From the NCBI GenBank assembly GCA_947387575.1, contig CANDOC010000001.1:310001-374000 (forward strand): DNA of 64,000 nucleotides. The letters are read 5' to 3'. Below the pieces are notes generated by a model. The model saw nothing but the letters and a program-made list of their open reading frames with translations, had not been told where the DNA came from and searched no databases. The position numbers and the translations under genes are program-made. Below, piece by piece: positions 35,988-45,673 of the stretch; position 1 is the first letter of the stretch, and every line of letters starts with the position of its first letter. This DNA is from Spongorhabdus nitratireducens. GTDB lineage: Bacteria > Pseudomonadota > Gammaproteobacteria > Pseudomonadales > Endozoicomonadaceae.

Positions 35988-37217
35988 TCAGGCAGTCTGA
36001 GCAGATGCAGCAGTATCATCAACCGCACGAATACGAATACACAGTGCAGCAATCAGGCCGGCACCCAGCATCAGGGCAGCCACAGGTAAAGTACCTTCCA
36101 GTGGCAGCAGCGGGGTCAGGAACGCTACCAGGGTTGCCATAATCATTTCCATAAAGAAAATCAGGCCGGCACCGGTACCACCCAGGTTTTCCGGCAGGTG
36201 GCGCATGGCGCGGGCCTGGCAGCAGGGCAGGAACTGGCCCAGACCGATTTCATAAATCATCATACCGCCGATCAGGCTGACCAGCGCTGTTTCTTCATTC
36301 AGTCCACCAATAACGGCTACCGCGGCACCGGCAACCAGCAGGATGGAAGCGATAAACAGCAGTTTGCTTCTTCCCAGTTTGGCTTCCAGTTTTGATGCCA
36401 TGGCTGAGCTGGCAATAAAAGTCGCCATAATCAAGCCAAACAGAATGCCATAAGTGGTCGGAGCCAGCTCCATCTGTTCAATCAGGGCAAACGGTGCGCC
36501 GGCAACAAAAACAAAGGCTCCGGAGAATGCCAGACCTGCAGCCACAACGTGGCGCATATAGGTGCCATCGGTCAGTAGTTGGCCATAACCACTGACCATG
36601 TTTTTCAGCTGCAGTGGCTGGGTTTGTTTCAGGGTTTCAGGGATCAGGAACATCACACCTAGCAGGGCCAGCAGGCCAAAACCACCCATCAGAATGATAT
36701 TGTATTCCCAGCCAAAGCTCTGCTCCACAACACCGCCTACTGCCGGAGCAATCATCGGGCCGGCAGTCAGACAGGCACCGATCATGGCCAGGATTTTAAC
36801 CTGCTGCTTGTCTTCAAACAGGTCGTTGGCAATGGCACGGGAAAGGGCGGTACCAAAACAGCCGAAAATTGCCTGGAACAGACGGGCAATCAGGAACACC
36901 ATCATATCGTCGGTAAACAGCAGTACTGCAGTAGACAGCATAAATACGGTGTATCCAATCAACAGGGTTTTACGGCGACCCAGGCTGTCAGCCAGCGGTC
37001 CGCAAATCAGCATAGAGATGGAGAAACCCAGCATAAACAGGGTCACACTCATCTGGGTCATCGCCTGGGTTGCCCCAAATGCCTGACCGATAGCTGGCAG
37101 GGAAGGGGAAAACACATCAATGGAGATCGGGCCTACCAATGCCAGGATCGTCAGCAGGGTCAGGAATAATTCAGGCCGTCGGTGATACCAGGCAGAAGCA
37201 GGGGACGTTTGTGACAC
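35988..37217 (-). CDS. Bcr/CflA-family MFS drug efflux transporter
   Basis: A 409-residue protein with twelve membrane segments. The Bcr/CflA signs are IDVFSPSLPAIGQAFGA in the first loop, GPLADSLGRRKTLLIGYTVF (MFS motif A) and the ARLFQAIFGCFGTALSRAIA region. These are drug/H+ antiporters of the inner membrane. The start is a GTG at 37217 with GGAG eight bases upstream. It is a single-gene unit, followed by a hairpin and separated by 220 bp from the divergent large orphan gene. Confidence 0.85.
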   Translation of the reverse strand: MSQTSPASAWYHRRPELFLTLLTILALVGPISIDVFSPSLPAIGQAFGATQAMTQMSVTLFMLGFSISMLICGPLADSLGRRKTLLIGYTVFMLSTAVLLFTDDMMVFLIARLFQAIFGCFGTALSRAIANDLFEDKQQVKILAMIGACLTAGPMIAPAVGGVVEQSFGWEYNIILMGGFGLLALLGVMFLIPETLKQTQPLQLKNMVSGYGQLLTDGTYMRHVVAAGLAFSGAFVFVAGAPFALIEQMELAPTTYGILFGLIMATFIASSAMASKLEAKLGRSKLLFIASILLVAGAAVAVIGGLNEETALVSLIGGMMIYEIGLGQFLPCCQARAMRHLPENLGGTGAGLIFFMEMIMATLVAFLTPLLPLEGTLPVAALMLGAGLIAALCIRIRAVDDTAASAQTA

Positions 37218-37437
37218 AGGCGGTCTCCGTTGATGAAAAACCGCGCACGATAGTGAAAGATGTCTCGGGACTCAATCAGGAATTACCACTTGAGGAATAT
37301 TAAGGTGGGAAAGAAAGGGGGCTATAACAAGTAGCCAGTTAAAAATAGATCCGATTACAAAGTGAATAAATATTACCACTTGTGATGTTTCCCGGTTGTC
37401 TATGATTGCTGGCAGGAAATAATAATGAAAGTTAAAA

Positions 37438-39678
37438 ATGAGCTTGTCTAAACGATTCCTGTTAACGATTCTGATGGTGCTTCTGGCCGCATTCCATGTG
37501 GCAAAATCCAGTGCCATGCCGGTTCCTGATTTAATGGAGAGGCTTGTCAATGAGCTGTTTTCACAATGGCTGTCGGGAAAAACTGTTGATAAGCGGGTTA
37601 TACGATCTGTTGTGACTCCCAATGACTCTGACTATCGGCCACTGGTACTCCGTATGGGTGTTGAAACGGTGATCGATCTTGCGACCGCACAGCTGTCAGA
37701 GAGACAGTCAGAACGGATTGCTGAAGAAGGTGAACGTCAGGCTCAACATGCTGGAAATCTTCAAAAAGCGCTGGTTGTTTCTTTTTCAGACGGAGACCCG
37801 GTTCCGGAATTTGATTACAACGCATTATGTCTGTCATGGGGGGTAGTTCCCGGTCAATATGACCCGGCAGGGCTATATCTTGCAGAAATAATGCATCTGC
37901 GTAACAGGCACTTCAGAGATAGTTCAAAAACAAGGGCAGATAAAAGAGCAGCTTTAAGGCTTAAAACACCACAAAGCAGACCACTGACGCCAGCACGGAG
38001 GAGTCGGATGATGAGTCTGGCGGTTAATACTGTACCGATGCTGCAAGTGGAAAGTACTTCTGAGACTGTACCAGCAGTTATGTCAGCAACACCTGTAACA
38101 ATTGTGAGCCCCGGGACTGTTAATATTAGCTCCGCTTCTCAGTTTTCCAAACTGTTACCCCCGGTATTACAAGCTTTTCCCGGCTTTAAAAAGCCGCTGT
38201 TCTTTTGGAAAATTACAGATAGCCAAGCTCTGGGCTACTCAGATTATTTAGTGTCTTTTTTGAAAAAGTCAGAACAGTTTTCCTCTGTGGCCGAGGATGG
38301 TGCATGTCTCTTCAGTGTCACAGATTTCAAAGCGAGTGTAGACAGAGTTCTGGTATCAGCAGAAAAATACTCTCTCATACGCTCAAGGGTCGGAGTGTCG
38401 AAGTTACAGGAGAGTCTGGACAAAATCCTGTCCGGTGCAGATCCACGCAATGAATGTCTGTTGCACTATCAGTTTAAGGATCTGTGTGACTCACCGGAAG
38501 CACCTGAGTGTCTGTGGCTGTTTCTGGTAAAGAGTAAAGAGAGGTGGTTTGTCGCGTCGCCTTTTATGGGGGTACGGCCGCTACCTTCATATGATGAACT
38601 TGCCAGTGCCTTTCCTGATGCTAAATCAAATGGGCTAGGTGCGTTGGTTGTAACTTTTTTGGGGCAATGCATGACTGTTATCGAAAATATGTATGTTCCA
38701 AATGAAGAAATAACAGGACATAATTTTTCTGGCTTTGCGCTGGAGCGAATACTGGTTTTTGAACCATGGCAAAGAAAAGGCTCTCCGGTTGCAACTGCAG
38801 TTTCGTCGTCTTCGGCTCGATATGTTGACTGTATGCCTGTTACCCAAAAGACAGTGTTCGGGGTTCCTGTCACTGCCGTAGCTGCTGAGTCTGTTCACGA
38901 ACATCCTTCTGCGTTATCTCATCAGAGTCATCAGGCCTCTCCGGTAATCAAATCAACGCCGGAATGTAAGCGAGCGGACGGAATGATGGGGGAATTTGTA
39001 CGCTTCGGGGATCAGGATTTTTTTGAAAGTGTTTTGACTGATGATTTTAAACGTGAATATCCCATGTTTATGAACCGGCTTATCGAATTTACTGACATGG
39101 CAGGGCTTGAAGCCGGTTATTCAGGCCTGCTTGATGAGCTTGAGGCCGCACTTGAAAGTCTCACAGAAGTAGAGGTTTCGCACGCAGATTTAACTTTCAA
39201 CCCCGGAAAGCTGCTTGCAAGTGTTAGAAGGATTAAGGACGGAACCCCATCTACTGTAGATATGAGTGACAAGAAGAGGTTTGTTTCTCGTGAGATGGTA
39301 GAACGTTGTTTGCAAAATCCCTTTTTAACCGGAACACCTGAACATCCGGAGTGTGTGGTCGCATTACGCCGAGAAGACCGGGCGAGGGATGATGAGGTTG
39401 CAGAAGGTACGTTCTTTGTCATTTTTTATTGTGAAGAACGCTGGTTTATTGCTTGTAACTGTTTTGGTTTTCGTGAAATGCCTTCTGCTTCAGCAGTGTC
39501 TGCTATTCTGGCTGGTGGAGAAATTACTCACCCTGAGGTTTTAATGGCGTTTATTAAAGAGCTGATCAGGGTGATTGAAAATACTCATGTCCCATACGAC
39601 GATGGATATCAGTTGAAGCTGGTGATGAGGGCGGCAACTGTTTACAAGGATCGGGAAATCCAGCGACCTGTCCCCTGA
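37438..39678 (+). CDS. Large secreted protein with an internal domain duplication
   Basis: A 746-residue protein with a Sec signal peptide (FLLTILMVLLAAFHVAKSSA). Two homologous domains of roughly 200 residues are visible. The first, at about 240-440, has KERWFVASPFMGVRPLPSYD and MTVIENMYVPNEE; the second, at about 525-740, has EERWFIACNCFGFREMPSAS and IRVIENTHVPYDD. A linker rich in S, V and H joins them. No known family was recognised. The ORF starts at an ATG with no strong ribosome site. Like the other secreted orphans it stands alone between housekeeping genes. Confidence 0.7.
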   Translation: MSLSKRFLLTILMVLLAAFHVAKSSAMPVPDLMERLVNELFSQWLSGKTVDKRVIRSVVTPNDSDYRPLVLRMGVETVIDLATAQLSERQSERIAEEGERQAQHAGNLQKALVVSFSDGDPVPEFDYNALCLSWGVVPGQYDPAGLYLAEIMHLRNRHFRDSSKTRADKRAALRLKTPQSRPLTPARRSRMMSLAVNTVPMLQVESTSETVPAVMSATPVTIVSPGTVNISSASQFSKLLPPVLQAFPGFKKPLFFWKITDSQALGYSDYLVSFLKKSEQFSSVAEDGACLFSVTDFKASVDRVLVSAEKYSLIRSRVGVSKLQESLDKILSGADPRNECLLHYQFKDLCDSPEAPECLWLFLVKSKERWFVASPFMGVRPLPSYDELASAFPDAKSNGLGALVVTFLGQCMTVIENMYVPNEEITGHNFSGFALERILVFEPWQRKGSPVATAVSSSSARYVDCMPVTQKTVFGVPVTAVAAESVHEHPSALSHQSHQASPVIKSTPECKRADGMMGEFVRFGDQDFFESVLTDDFKREYPMFMNRLIEFTDMAGLEAGYSGLLDELEAALESLTEVEVSHADLTFNPGKLLASVRRIKDGTPSTVDMSDKKRFVSREMVERCLQNPFLTGTPEHPECVVALRREDRARDDEVAEGTFFVIFYCEERWFIACNCFGFREMPSASAVSAILAGGEITHPEVLMAFIKELIRVIENTHVPYDDGYQLKLVMRAATVYKDREIQRPVP

Positions 39679-39726
39679 GATCAGAGCACGGGTCGCATTT
39701 CATTCATTGTCTTATCGGAAGCAGCC

Positions 39727-40722
39727 TCAAAGCGAGACGATATCCGCTACTTCCAGCAGACCCGGATCAATCCCCTGTTTCTGGCTGATCGCATCAGACA
39801 GGAAGGTGCTGACGACATGGCCGTTACGGATACCAACCATCACACCACTCTGGCCTTCACGCAGCAGTTTGACGGCCGCTACACCCAGTCGGCTGGCCAG
39901 AACCCGGTCAGCGCATGAAGGGGAACCACCACGCTGGATATGACCCAGTACGGTTACCTTGCTGTCGTAATTCGGGAGTCTTTCTTCGACCTGACGTGCC
40001 AGCTCGAAAGCACCACCGGATTTGTCTCCTTCAGCAACGATAATAATGCTGGAGGTTTTGCCGGCACGACCACTGCGCTCGAGGGAATTGACCAGGTGAT
40101 CCAGGCCACGGCTGGCTTCCGGAATCAGAATCTCTTCTGCACCACAGCCAATACCGGTATTCAGGGCAATAAAGCCGGCATCACGACCCATAACCTCGAT
40201 AAAGAACAAGCGGTTATGAGAAGTAGCGGTGTCACGAAGCTTGTCGACAGCTTCCACCACGGTGTTCAGTGCAGTGTCATAACCGATAGTGAAATCTGTG
40301 CCGTAGATATCATTATCAATCGTACCGGGAATACCAATCACCGGCACACCGAACTCTTCGGCAAACAGTTTTGCACCGGTAAAGGAGCCGTCACCGCCGA
40401 TAACAACCAGCGCATCCAGTCCCTTTTCCTTGAATACATCATATGCCTGCTGCCGGCCCTCTGGGGTTCTGAATTCCAGACAGCGGGCCGATTTCAGAAA
40501 GGTGCCGCCCTGGTTGATGATGTTGGCGACAGAGCGAGCATTCAGCAGCTCCATTTTGCCTTCCATCAGGCCCTGATAACCTTCACTGATACCGTAAGGC
40601 TTGATGCCGTAGTGAACACAGGTGCGGACAACAGCACGGATGGCAGCATTCATACCCGGCGCGTCACCACCGGAAGTCAGAACACCGATGCTGGACAGTT
40701 GTTTAGTCATAAGTTGAGACAT
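39727..40722 (-). CDS. pfkA: ATP-dependent 6-phosphofructokinase
   Basis: A 331-residue enzyme of the bacterial PfkA type, which phosphorylates fructose-6-phosphate in glycolysis. ATP binding: GVLTSGGDAPGMNAAIR and VIGGDGSFTGA. Catalytic base region: PGTIDNDI. Substrate binding: EVMGRDAGFIAL and HIQRGGSPSCADRVLA. The glycine-rich ATP site (GGDGS) and its length fit the ATP enzyme rather than the PPi form. ATGs at 40722 and 40710 are both possible starts. It is transcribed alone. Many oceanospirilla lack PfkA and use Entner-Doudoroff, so its presence points to glycolytic use of host or algal sugars (inference). Confidence 0.95.
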   Translation of the reverse strand: MSQLMTKQLSSIGVLTSGGDAPGMNAAIRAVVRTCVHYGIKPYGISEGYQGLMEGKMELLNARSVANIINQGGTFLKSARCLEFRTPEGRQQAYDVFKEKGLDALVVIGGDGSFTGAKLFAEEFGVPVIGIPGTIDNDIYGTDFTIGYDTALNTVVEAVDKLRDTATSHNRLFFIEVMGRDAGFIALNTGIGCGAEEILIPEASRGLDHLVNSLERSGRAGKTSSIIIVAEGDKSGGAFELARQVEERLPNYDSKVTVLGHIQRGGSPSCADRVLASRLGVAAVKLLREGQSGVMVGIRNGHVVSTFLSDAISQKQGIDPGLLEVADIVSL

Positions 40723-41012
40723 TCTTCAGTTGGATTTCAGCAGCCATGAGAGGGGTACCACTGAAACAATGAGTCTGAATCCTGATTATAGAACCATCGG
40801 GTGGATGGCGACTATTTCACTGGTACAAGGCGTGGAATAAGGTTGATATGTGTCAATGATAATCCCGGATGCTGTTCATGCTTGTGTTTTTGCTAGTTTG
40901 GGTCTGTTTGTTTTTGTTCCTCTTGTGAGGCGGTTTTGCAATAACCCACCAATTAACTGGGTCTTTTGCCTGCCACCACTTTGGAATAGAATGAGCCGGA
41001 TTAAAGTGAAAG

Positions 41013-41603
41013 GTGGCAGTTTTGAATATTACGTTTACCGATTCAGCTCAGGAATATCTGTCCGGCCTGCTGTCAAAGCAGGAAACCGAAGGCATGAATG
41101 TCCGTGTTTTTGTAACCCAGCCGGGTACCCCTCATGCCGAAACCTGTCTGGCCTACTGCAAGCCGGGTGAAGAAAAGGAAGGCGATTTGACGCTGCAGCT
41201 GAGCGGATTCCTGTGCTACATCGAGGCTGACAGCGAGCCGTTTCTGGAAGAAGCGCTGGTGGACTACGGTGCAGACCGTATGGGTGGCCAGCTGACCATC
41301 AAGGCGCCGAATGCCAAGGCACCGCGTATTACTGATGACAGCCCGCTGCCGGAGCAGATTAACTATTTTCTGGCAACCGAGGTTAACCCTGGTCTGGCCT
41401 CCCATGGTGGTCAGGTTAGCCTGATTGAAATGGATGGCGATGTTGCAATACTGCAGTTCGGTGGTGGTTGCCAGGGCTGTGGTATGGTTGATGTGACCCT
41501 GAAAGATGGTGTCGAGAAAACGCTGATGGAGCGTATCCCTCAGCTGGCCGGTGTACGCGATGTAACCGACCACTCTGACCGAACCAACGCTTACTACAAG
41601 TAA
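41013..41603 (+). CDS. nfuA: Fe-S biogenesis protein NfuA
   Basis: A 196-residue protein with an N-terminal degenerate A-type domain ([20 protein letters not shown]) and a C-terminal Nfu domain whose CxxC motif is [17 protein letters not shown] near residues 150-156. NfuA carries a 4Fe-4S cluster and passes it to apoproteins, particularly under oxidative stress or iron lack. The start is GTG at 41013; TTG at 41022 has a slightly better-spaced GGTGG and cannot be excluded. A hairpin follows at 41619. Confidence 0.95.
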   Translation: MAVLNITFTDSAQEYLSGLLSKQETEGMNVRVFVTQPGTPHAETCLAYCKPGEEKEGDLTLQLSGFLCYIEADSEPFLEEALVDYGADRMGGQLTIKAPNAKAPRITDDSPLPEQINYFLATEVNPGLASHGGQVSLIEMDGDVAILQFGGGCQGCGMVDVTLKDGVEKTLMERIPQLAGVRDVTDHSDRTNAYYK

Positions 41604-41618
41604 GTTACCGGTGAAAAG

Positions 41619-41653
41619 GTGAATGGATAACACTTTTTGGGTTATTCATTCAC
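41619..41653 (+). terminator. Terminator of nfuA
   Basis: GTGAATG and CATTCAC pair, and ATAAC/GTTAT continue the stem past a mismatch. TGATTTTACT follows. It lies 16 bp after the stop. Confidence 0.7.
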
Positions 41654-41769
41654 TGATTTTACTCCGCTTGATGGCCTGTTTTCCCCAATAGGTATATCCC
41701 GCCCTGTACTCATGATCCTGTAATAACAATTATATGCGGCTGCCAACCATTCAGTGAGATGCTGCCGTC

Positions 41770-42342
41770 ATGCTGCAACGACAACAACTCTTAAAAAACC
41801 AGCCGATTCCTCTGACGGAAACACTGAGTTTCAAGCTGCTCTGTCCGGAAGATATGGATGAGCTTATTCAGCTTTATCAGGATCCCGATGTAACGGAGTA
41901 TCTCTGGTTTGCCCCGGCACCGGATGAGTTCTTCCACAGTTATTTTATGCCGCTGGCACTAAAAAACCGCGCCGCTCTGAAAGGGGATGGTGAGCCATTA
42001 CCGGTTGTTGTGATACGTGATGAAAATGATCAGTTTGCAGGTATGGCAACACTTTTACCTGTTGCTATCGCCGGAATCTTTGAACTGGGTTATCAGGTGG
42101 CTCCGGCTTATCAGGGTCAGGGCATTGCCACCAGGATCAGCCGCTGGCTGGTGGCATATGGCTTTGAGGTACTTCAGGCCCACAAGATTACAGCGGATTG
42201 CTACGGTAATAACCGGGCATCGGAGCGGGTGATGCAAAAGGTCGGAATGATCAAAGAGGGGCATCAGGTCGGCTTTTACCCGTTCCCCGGTGGTTTTGAT
42301 GACCGGCTGCATTATGGTATCTGTTATTCTGCATTTAATTAA
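41770..42342 (+). CDS. GNAT acetyltransferase (RimJ/RimL type)
   Basis: A 190-residue N-acetyltransferase. The acetyl-CoA-binding motif A is ELGYQVAPAYQGQGIATRIS near residues 105-125, and motif B is KITADCYGNNRASERVMQKV. The N-terminal TETLSFKLLCPEDMDELIQL is the usual beginning of the RimJ/RimL group, which acetylates ribosomal proteins, small molecules or antibiotics. The target is unknown. Its stop codon ends exactly where the palindromic element at 42342 begins. Confidence 0.8.
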   Translation: MLQRQQLLKNQPIPLTETLSFKLLCPEDMDELIQLYQDPDVTEYLWFAPAPDEFFHSYFMPLALKNRAALKGDGEPLPVVVIRDENDQFAGMATLLPVAIAGIFELGYQVAPAYQGQGIATRISRWLVAYGFEVLQAHKITADCYGNNRASERVMQKVGMIKEGHQVGFYPFPGGFDDRLHYGICYSAFN

Positions 42343-42503
42343 GAGCCTGTTCACAATCTTATCGTGGGCTGCAAATGCCGATAAAAACCTCAGGTGCTCC
42401 GCTTTTCCTCGTTACATAGCACCACTATGCGCCTCGAAAAATCGGAGCACCTGAGGTTTTTCTCAACATTTTCGCTATCCACGAAAGATCATGAACAGGC
42501 TCT
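42342..42503. mobile_element. 162-bp palindromic MITE-like element
   Basis: The ends AGAGCCTGTTCA (42342-42353) and TGAACAGGCTCT (42492-42503) are perfect inverted repeats. Inside, AAAAACCTCAGGTGCTCCG (42383-42401) pairs perfectly with its complement at 42443-42461, and CATAG/CTATG closes the centre. There is no coding capacity. Such an arrangement fits a miniature inverted-repeat element moved by an unlinked transposase. No clear target-site duplication could be fixed. Confidence 0.75.
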
Positions 42504-42544
42504 AAAACCAAAGCGTTTGGACATAAAAGGATGGCTCTGTCTTT

Positions 42545-43030
42545 ATGAAGTCGAACCTGATTACCCGGGCAGGAAAAGAAGCCTTACAGCAGGAGCTGGA
42601 TTATTTGTGGCGTGAGAAACGTCCTCAGGTTACTCAGGCCGTTTCTGAGGCGGCAGCTCTGGGTGACCGTTCGGAAAATGCAGAATATAAGGAAGGCAAG
42701 CGGGAGCTGCGCAGTATTGATCGCCGGGTCCGGTTTCTGCGCAAACGGCTGGAAGTACTCAAGGTAGTGGAATATTCACCGGAGCAGGAAGGCAAGGCAT
42801 TCTTTGGCGCCTGGGTTGAACTCGAGAATGAAGACGGCGATATGCTGCAGTGCCGAATAGTCGGTACCGATGAAATCGATGTCAGCAAAGGTCATATCAC
42901 CATCGATTCGCCAATGGCCCGAGCGGTGATTGGCAAGTCGGAAGATGATGAGGTGGTGGTACGTACTCCGGAAGGTATCAAGGTCTGGTTTATCAATAAA
43001 ATCCAGTATCAGCCTTTTACACAGGGTTAA
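42545..43030 (+). CDS. greB: Transcription elongation factor GreB
   Basis: A 161-residue protein of GreA/GreB length. The N-terminal coiled coil holds the acidic tip pair (AALGDRSENAEYKEGKRELR). The C-terminal FKBP-like domain contains GAWVELENEDGDMLQCRIVG. The tract SIDRRVRFLRKRLEVLKVVE is the basic patch typical of GreB rather than GreA. It stimulates RNA cleavage by stalled RNA polymerase. It follows the MITE, which may affect its promoter; the sequence right before the ATG shows only AAGGA at some distance. Confidence 0.9.
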   Translation: MKSNLITRAGKEALQQELDYLWREKRPQVTQAVSEAAALGDRSENAEYKEGKRELRSIDRRVRFLRKRLEVLKVVEYSPEQEGKAFFGAWVELENEDGDMLQCRIVGTDEIDVSKGHITIDSPMARAVIGKSEDDEVVVRTPEGIKVWFINKIQYQPFTQG

Positions 43031-43147
43031 ATAGCATAGATCGCTGCACGGTTTGATAAATGCCATCTTTTTGATGGCAGAATTGACGTATACTCCCACC
43101 GGACTGGTTCCACTCTGGTTTTTCTACCCGCCTGAATAGAGATTTGT

Positions 43148-45673
43148 ATGTCTGGTGAAAGTCGTCGGCTGTTGTGCACTATCGAAGAAAATTATCCTAA
43201 TTTTGTTGATGGATTAGGAAAGCTGAGTGTCCACTTCGAAGTGTTTGAAGACGGCAGCATGGCACCGGTTAATACCCGGGAGATGCTATGTGAAACCGGT
43301 CAGTTGTTTGTCACCAGCGGCTTTGATGAACTGAAAGAGCGGTTTCAGAATCGGTTGTTTGAAGCCCGTGCTATTCCTAATCAGAAAGAATTCCGGACCG
43401 GTGACTGCCTCTATGTCACCAATGCAGATTATTGTGATGAAACCAAAGGCTTGATGGCCTGCCATGTATTCCGCAGCAAACTGCCAGAGCCTGATGCCAG
43501 CCAGCTGACGGTTGATACACCACCGCTTACCCGCAAGATCTTTCTGACTCATGATGACAAGGCCTATGGCCCCTTCGATTGTGAGAGTCAGGCCAATGAA
43601 GACCATACCTACACGCTGAAAATTACCGCTTCGACCCAAGATTTCAAACTGGCAAAGAGTGCCGGTAATGTGCTGCCGGCTTTTCATGTGACCGAACTGG
43701 ATATGAAGCAGTGTAGCAGTCAGCTGAGACAACTTAAGCAAGGCTCGGACAGCTATGGCTTGCTGGGCAATGTCAAACAGCTGCTGGCCGGGAACAAGAC
43801 CCACCGGGATTTTATTAATACCGATCAGCTGATCACCAAATACGGCAATATGCTGGCCGGCTCTACCAACGTGAAGGGCTTTACCAAAGGCATGGTGGCG
43901 CTGATTCGCAAGAATTGCCAGACTTCACGAGAATTCCAGCTGCATCCGCAGCGGTTTGAGCGGTTTCTGGAAAGCCTGAATAAAGCCGCGGTCTGGGGCA
44001 CCACCCGAACTTCCCTGTTTGACGATTTTCTTAAACAGGATATTGGCCAGCAAACCCTGCGTGATTATATTGAGGCCAATAAAGAGCGCTTCTTCAAGGC
44101 TGAAAAACAACAGTTGCTGAAACTGCTCAAGCAGGAGCAGGCTGATGAGAAAAAGAAAATTGAAGCGCTGCGACGTGAAGGCAAGAATCTTGAAGCCGAG
44201 CTGATCAAGAAAAGGCGGGAGCTGGATGAACTTGAGTCATGGGATGACGTCAAACAGGCGCCGGTAATTATCGAGCAGCCTTCAGATGACAAAGAGCTAA
44301 AGCAGCTTCAGGATCGAAAAAGCAAAATTGAACGGGATATTGCCAAGCTCTCGGACCGGCATGACCTGTTGAGAACCCAGCAGCAGATCCAGAGTGAAAT
44401 TAAACGGCTGCAGGGCCAGCGGAATGAAGCCAAAGATCTGAAAATAGCCATGGAGCAGCAACAGGAACAAGTGGCTGCCAGATTACGTGCTTCCAACGAG
44501 ACGCTGGTGGCCCGCCTGGTTGAACTCAAGCCCGAGGTTGATGCTCTGAGCGGCGTTCGACCGGAAAAATTCAAGCCAGTACGTGACTTTGATGTGCCGG
44601 CCAGGTTGCAGTATTCACTGGAATCAAAGGATATTGACCAGAGTCGGGCAAGCTATATCGATCATGTCGCCGGAAGGCTGGAAGAGCTGGGCCGCAAGAC
44701 CGATTATAACGCTACCGCCAATATTCTGATCACGCTGGCCCAGAGTCAGTTTACCCTGTTCAGTGGTTTGCCGGGCACCGGTAAAACATCCTTTGCCCGA
44801 CTGATCGGGCAGGCGATGGGATTGCAGCGTCGACTGCTGAATATTCCTGTAGCCCGTGGCTGGAACTCACCCCGTGATGTGCTGGGATTCTATAATGCCC
44901 TGTCACAGTCTTTTAATCCTTCGGCCAGCGGACTGTATGAATTGCTGGCGCATATGCAAGACGAGGCGGATGAAATGGCACCGGCCATTTTGCTGCTGGA
45001 TGAGTTGAACCTGTCTCAACCGGAGCATTATTTTTCACCTTTCCTGCAGATGGCTGACCCGGAATCAGACCGGGTGATCTGTACCGGTGATCCGAAACAG
45101 CCGGAGATGATTTGCCCGACCTATATGCGCTTCCTGGGAACGATTAACCAGGATGAAACCGTGCAGAGCCTGAGCCCGAGAATGCTCGATCGGGCTGCTG
45201 TGATCGAGTTCAGCGACGATATTTCAGTCGATATGCTGTCATTCACACCGAATGCGGCAATGACTGATATTGATATTCCGGCCATTTCCGGGGCGGACTT
45301 TATGCAGCTGTTTACCCCGGCTTCTTATGATATGCCGGATGATATCAGCAGTATTCTGATGAATATCTGCAGTACGCTCAGAGACGCTAATCCGGAGTAT
45401 GGTGCTCCGGTGATTATTTCCCACCGTAAACTGAAGGCGATTGCCAGTTACTTCAATGTAGCCTCGCCGCTAATTGAGCGACTGCCAGCACTGGATTACG
45501 CCGTCAGCCAGCATATTGTTCCGCTGTTGAATGGTTTTGGTGAAGGCTTTGGTCACAGACTTGAGTTGCTGCTGGACAAGCTGCCGGAGGAAATGGAACA
45601 GTCCCGTCGCATGCTGCAGCAGATGATCGCTTCCGGTAAGCAGAACCTGTATAGCTACGGGCGCGGATTATGA
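43148..45673 (+). CDS. McrB-like AAA+ ATPase with long coiled coil
   Basis: An 841-residue protein. Residues ~1-300 are an unassigned N-terminal region that could be the sensor. Residues ~305-475 are a long charged coiled coil (ADEKKKIEALRREGKNLEAE, ELKQLQDRKSKIERDIAKLS). The AAA+ domain of the McrB/COG1401 type follows: Walker A SGLPGTGKTS at ~539, Walker B LLLDELNLSQPEHY at ~614, sensor-like FLGTINQDET at ~662 and SPRMLDRAAVIEF at ~676. The last is the ATPase-like form, not the MNTADR of true McrB GTPases. The stop overlaps the next start (ATGA). The pair resembles McrBC-related type IV or coiled-coil nuclease defence systems. Confidence 0.8.
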   Translation: MSGESRRLLCTIEENYPNFVDGLGKLSVHFEVFEDGSMAPVNTREMLCETGQLFVTSGFDELKERFQNRLFEARAIPNQKEFRTGDCLYVTNADYCDETKGLMACHVFRSKLPEPDASQLTVDTPPLTRKIFLTHDDKAYGPFDCESQANEDHTYTLKITASTQDFKLAKSAGNVLPAFHVTELDMKQCSSQLRQLKQGSDSYGLLGNVKQLLAGNKTHRDFINTDQLITKYGNMLAGSTNVKGFTKGMVALIRKNCQTSREFQLHPQRFERFLESLNKAAVWGTTRTSLFDDFLKQDIGQQTLRDYIEANKERFFKAEKQQLLKLLKQEQADEKKKIEALRREGKNLEAELIKKRRELDELESWDDVKQAPVIIEQPSDDKELKQLQDRKSKIERDIAKLSDRHDLLRTQQQIQSEIKRLQGQRNEAKDLKIAMEQQQEQVAARLRASNETLVARLVELKPEVDALSGVRPEKFKPVRDFDVPARLQYSLESKDIDQSRASYIDHVAGRLEELGRKTDYNATANILITLAQSQFTLFSGLPGTGKTSFARLIGQAMGLQRRLLNIPVARGWNSPRDVLGFYNALSQSFNPSASGLYELLAHMQDEADEMAPAILLLDELNLSQPEHYFSPFLQMADPESDRVICTGDPKQPEMICPTYMRFLGTINQDETVQSLSPRMLDRAAVIEFSDDISVDMLSFTPNAAMTDIDIPAISGADFMQLFTPASYDMPDDISSILMNICSTLRDANPEYGAPVIISHRKLKAIASYFNVASPLIERLPALDYAVSQHIVPLLNGFGEGFGHRLELLLDKLPEEMEQSRRMLQQMIASGKQNLYSYGRGL

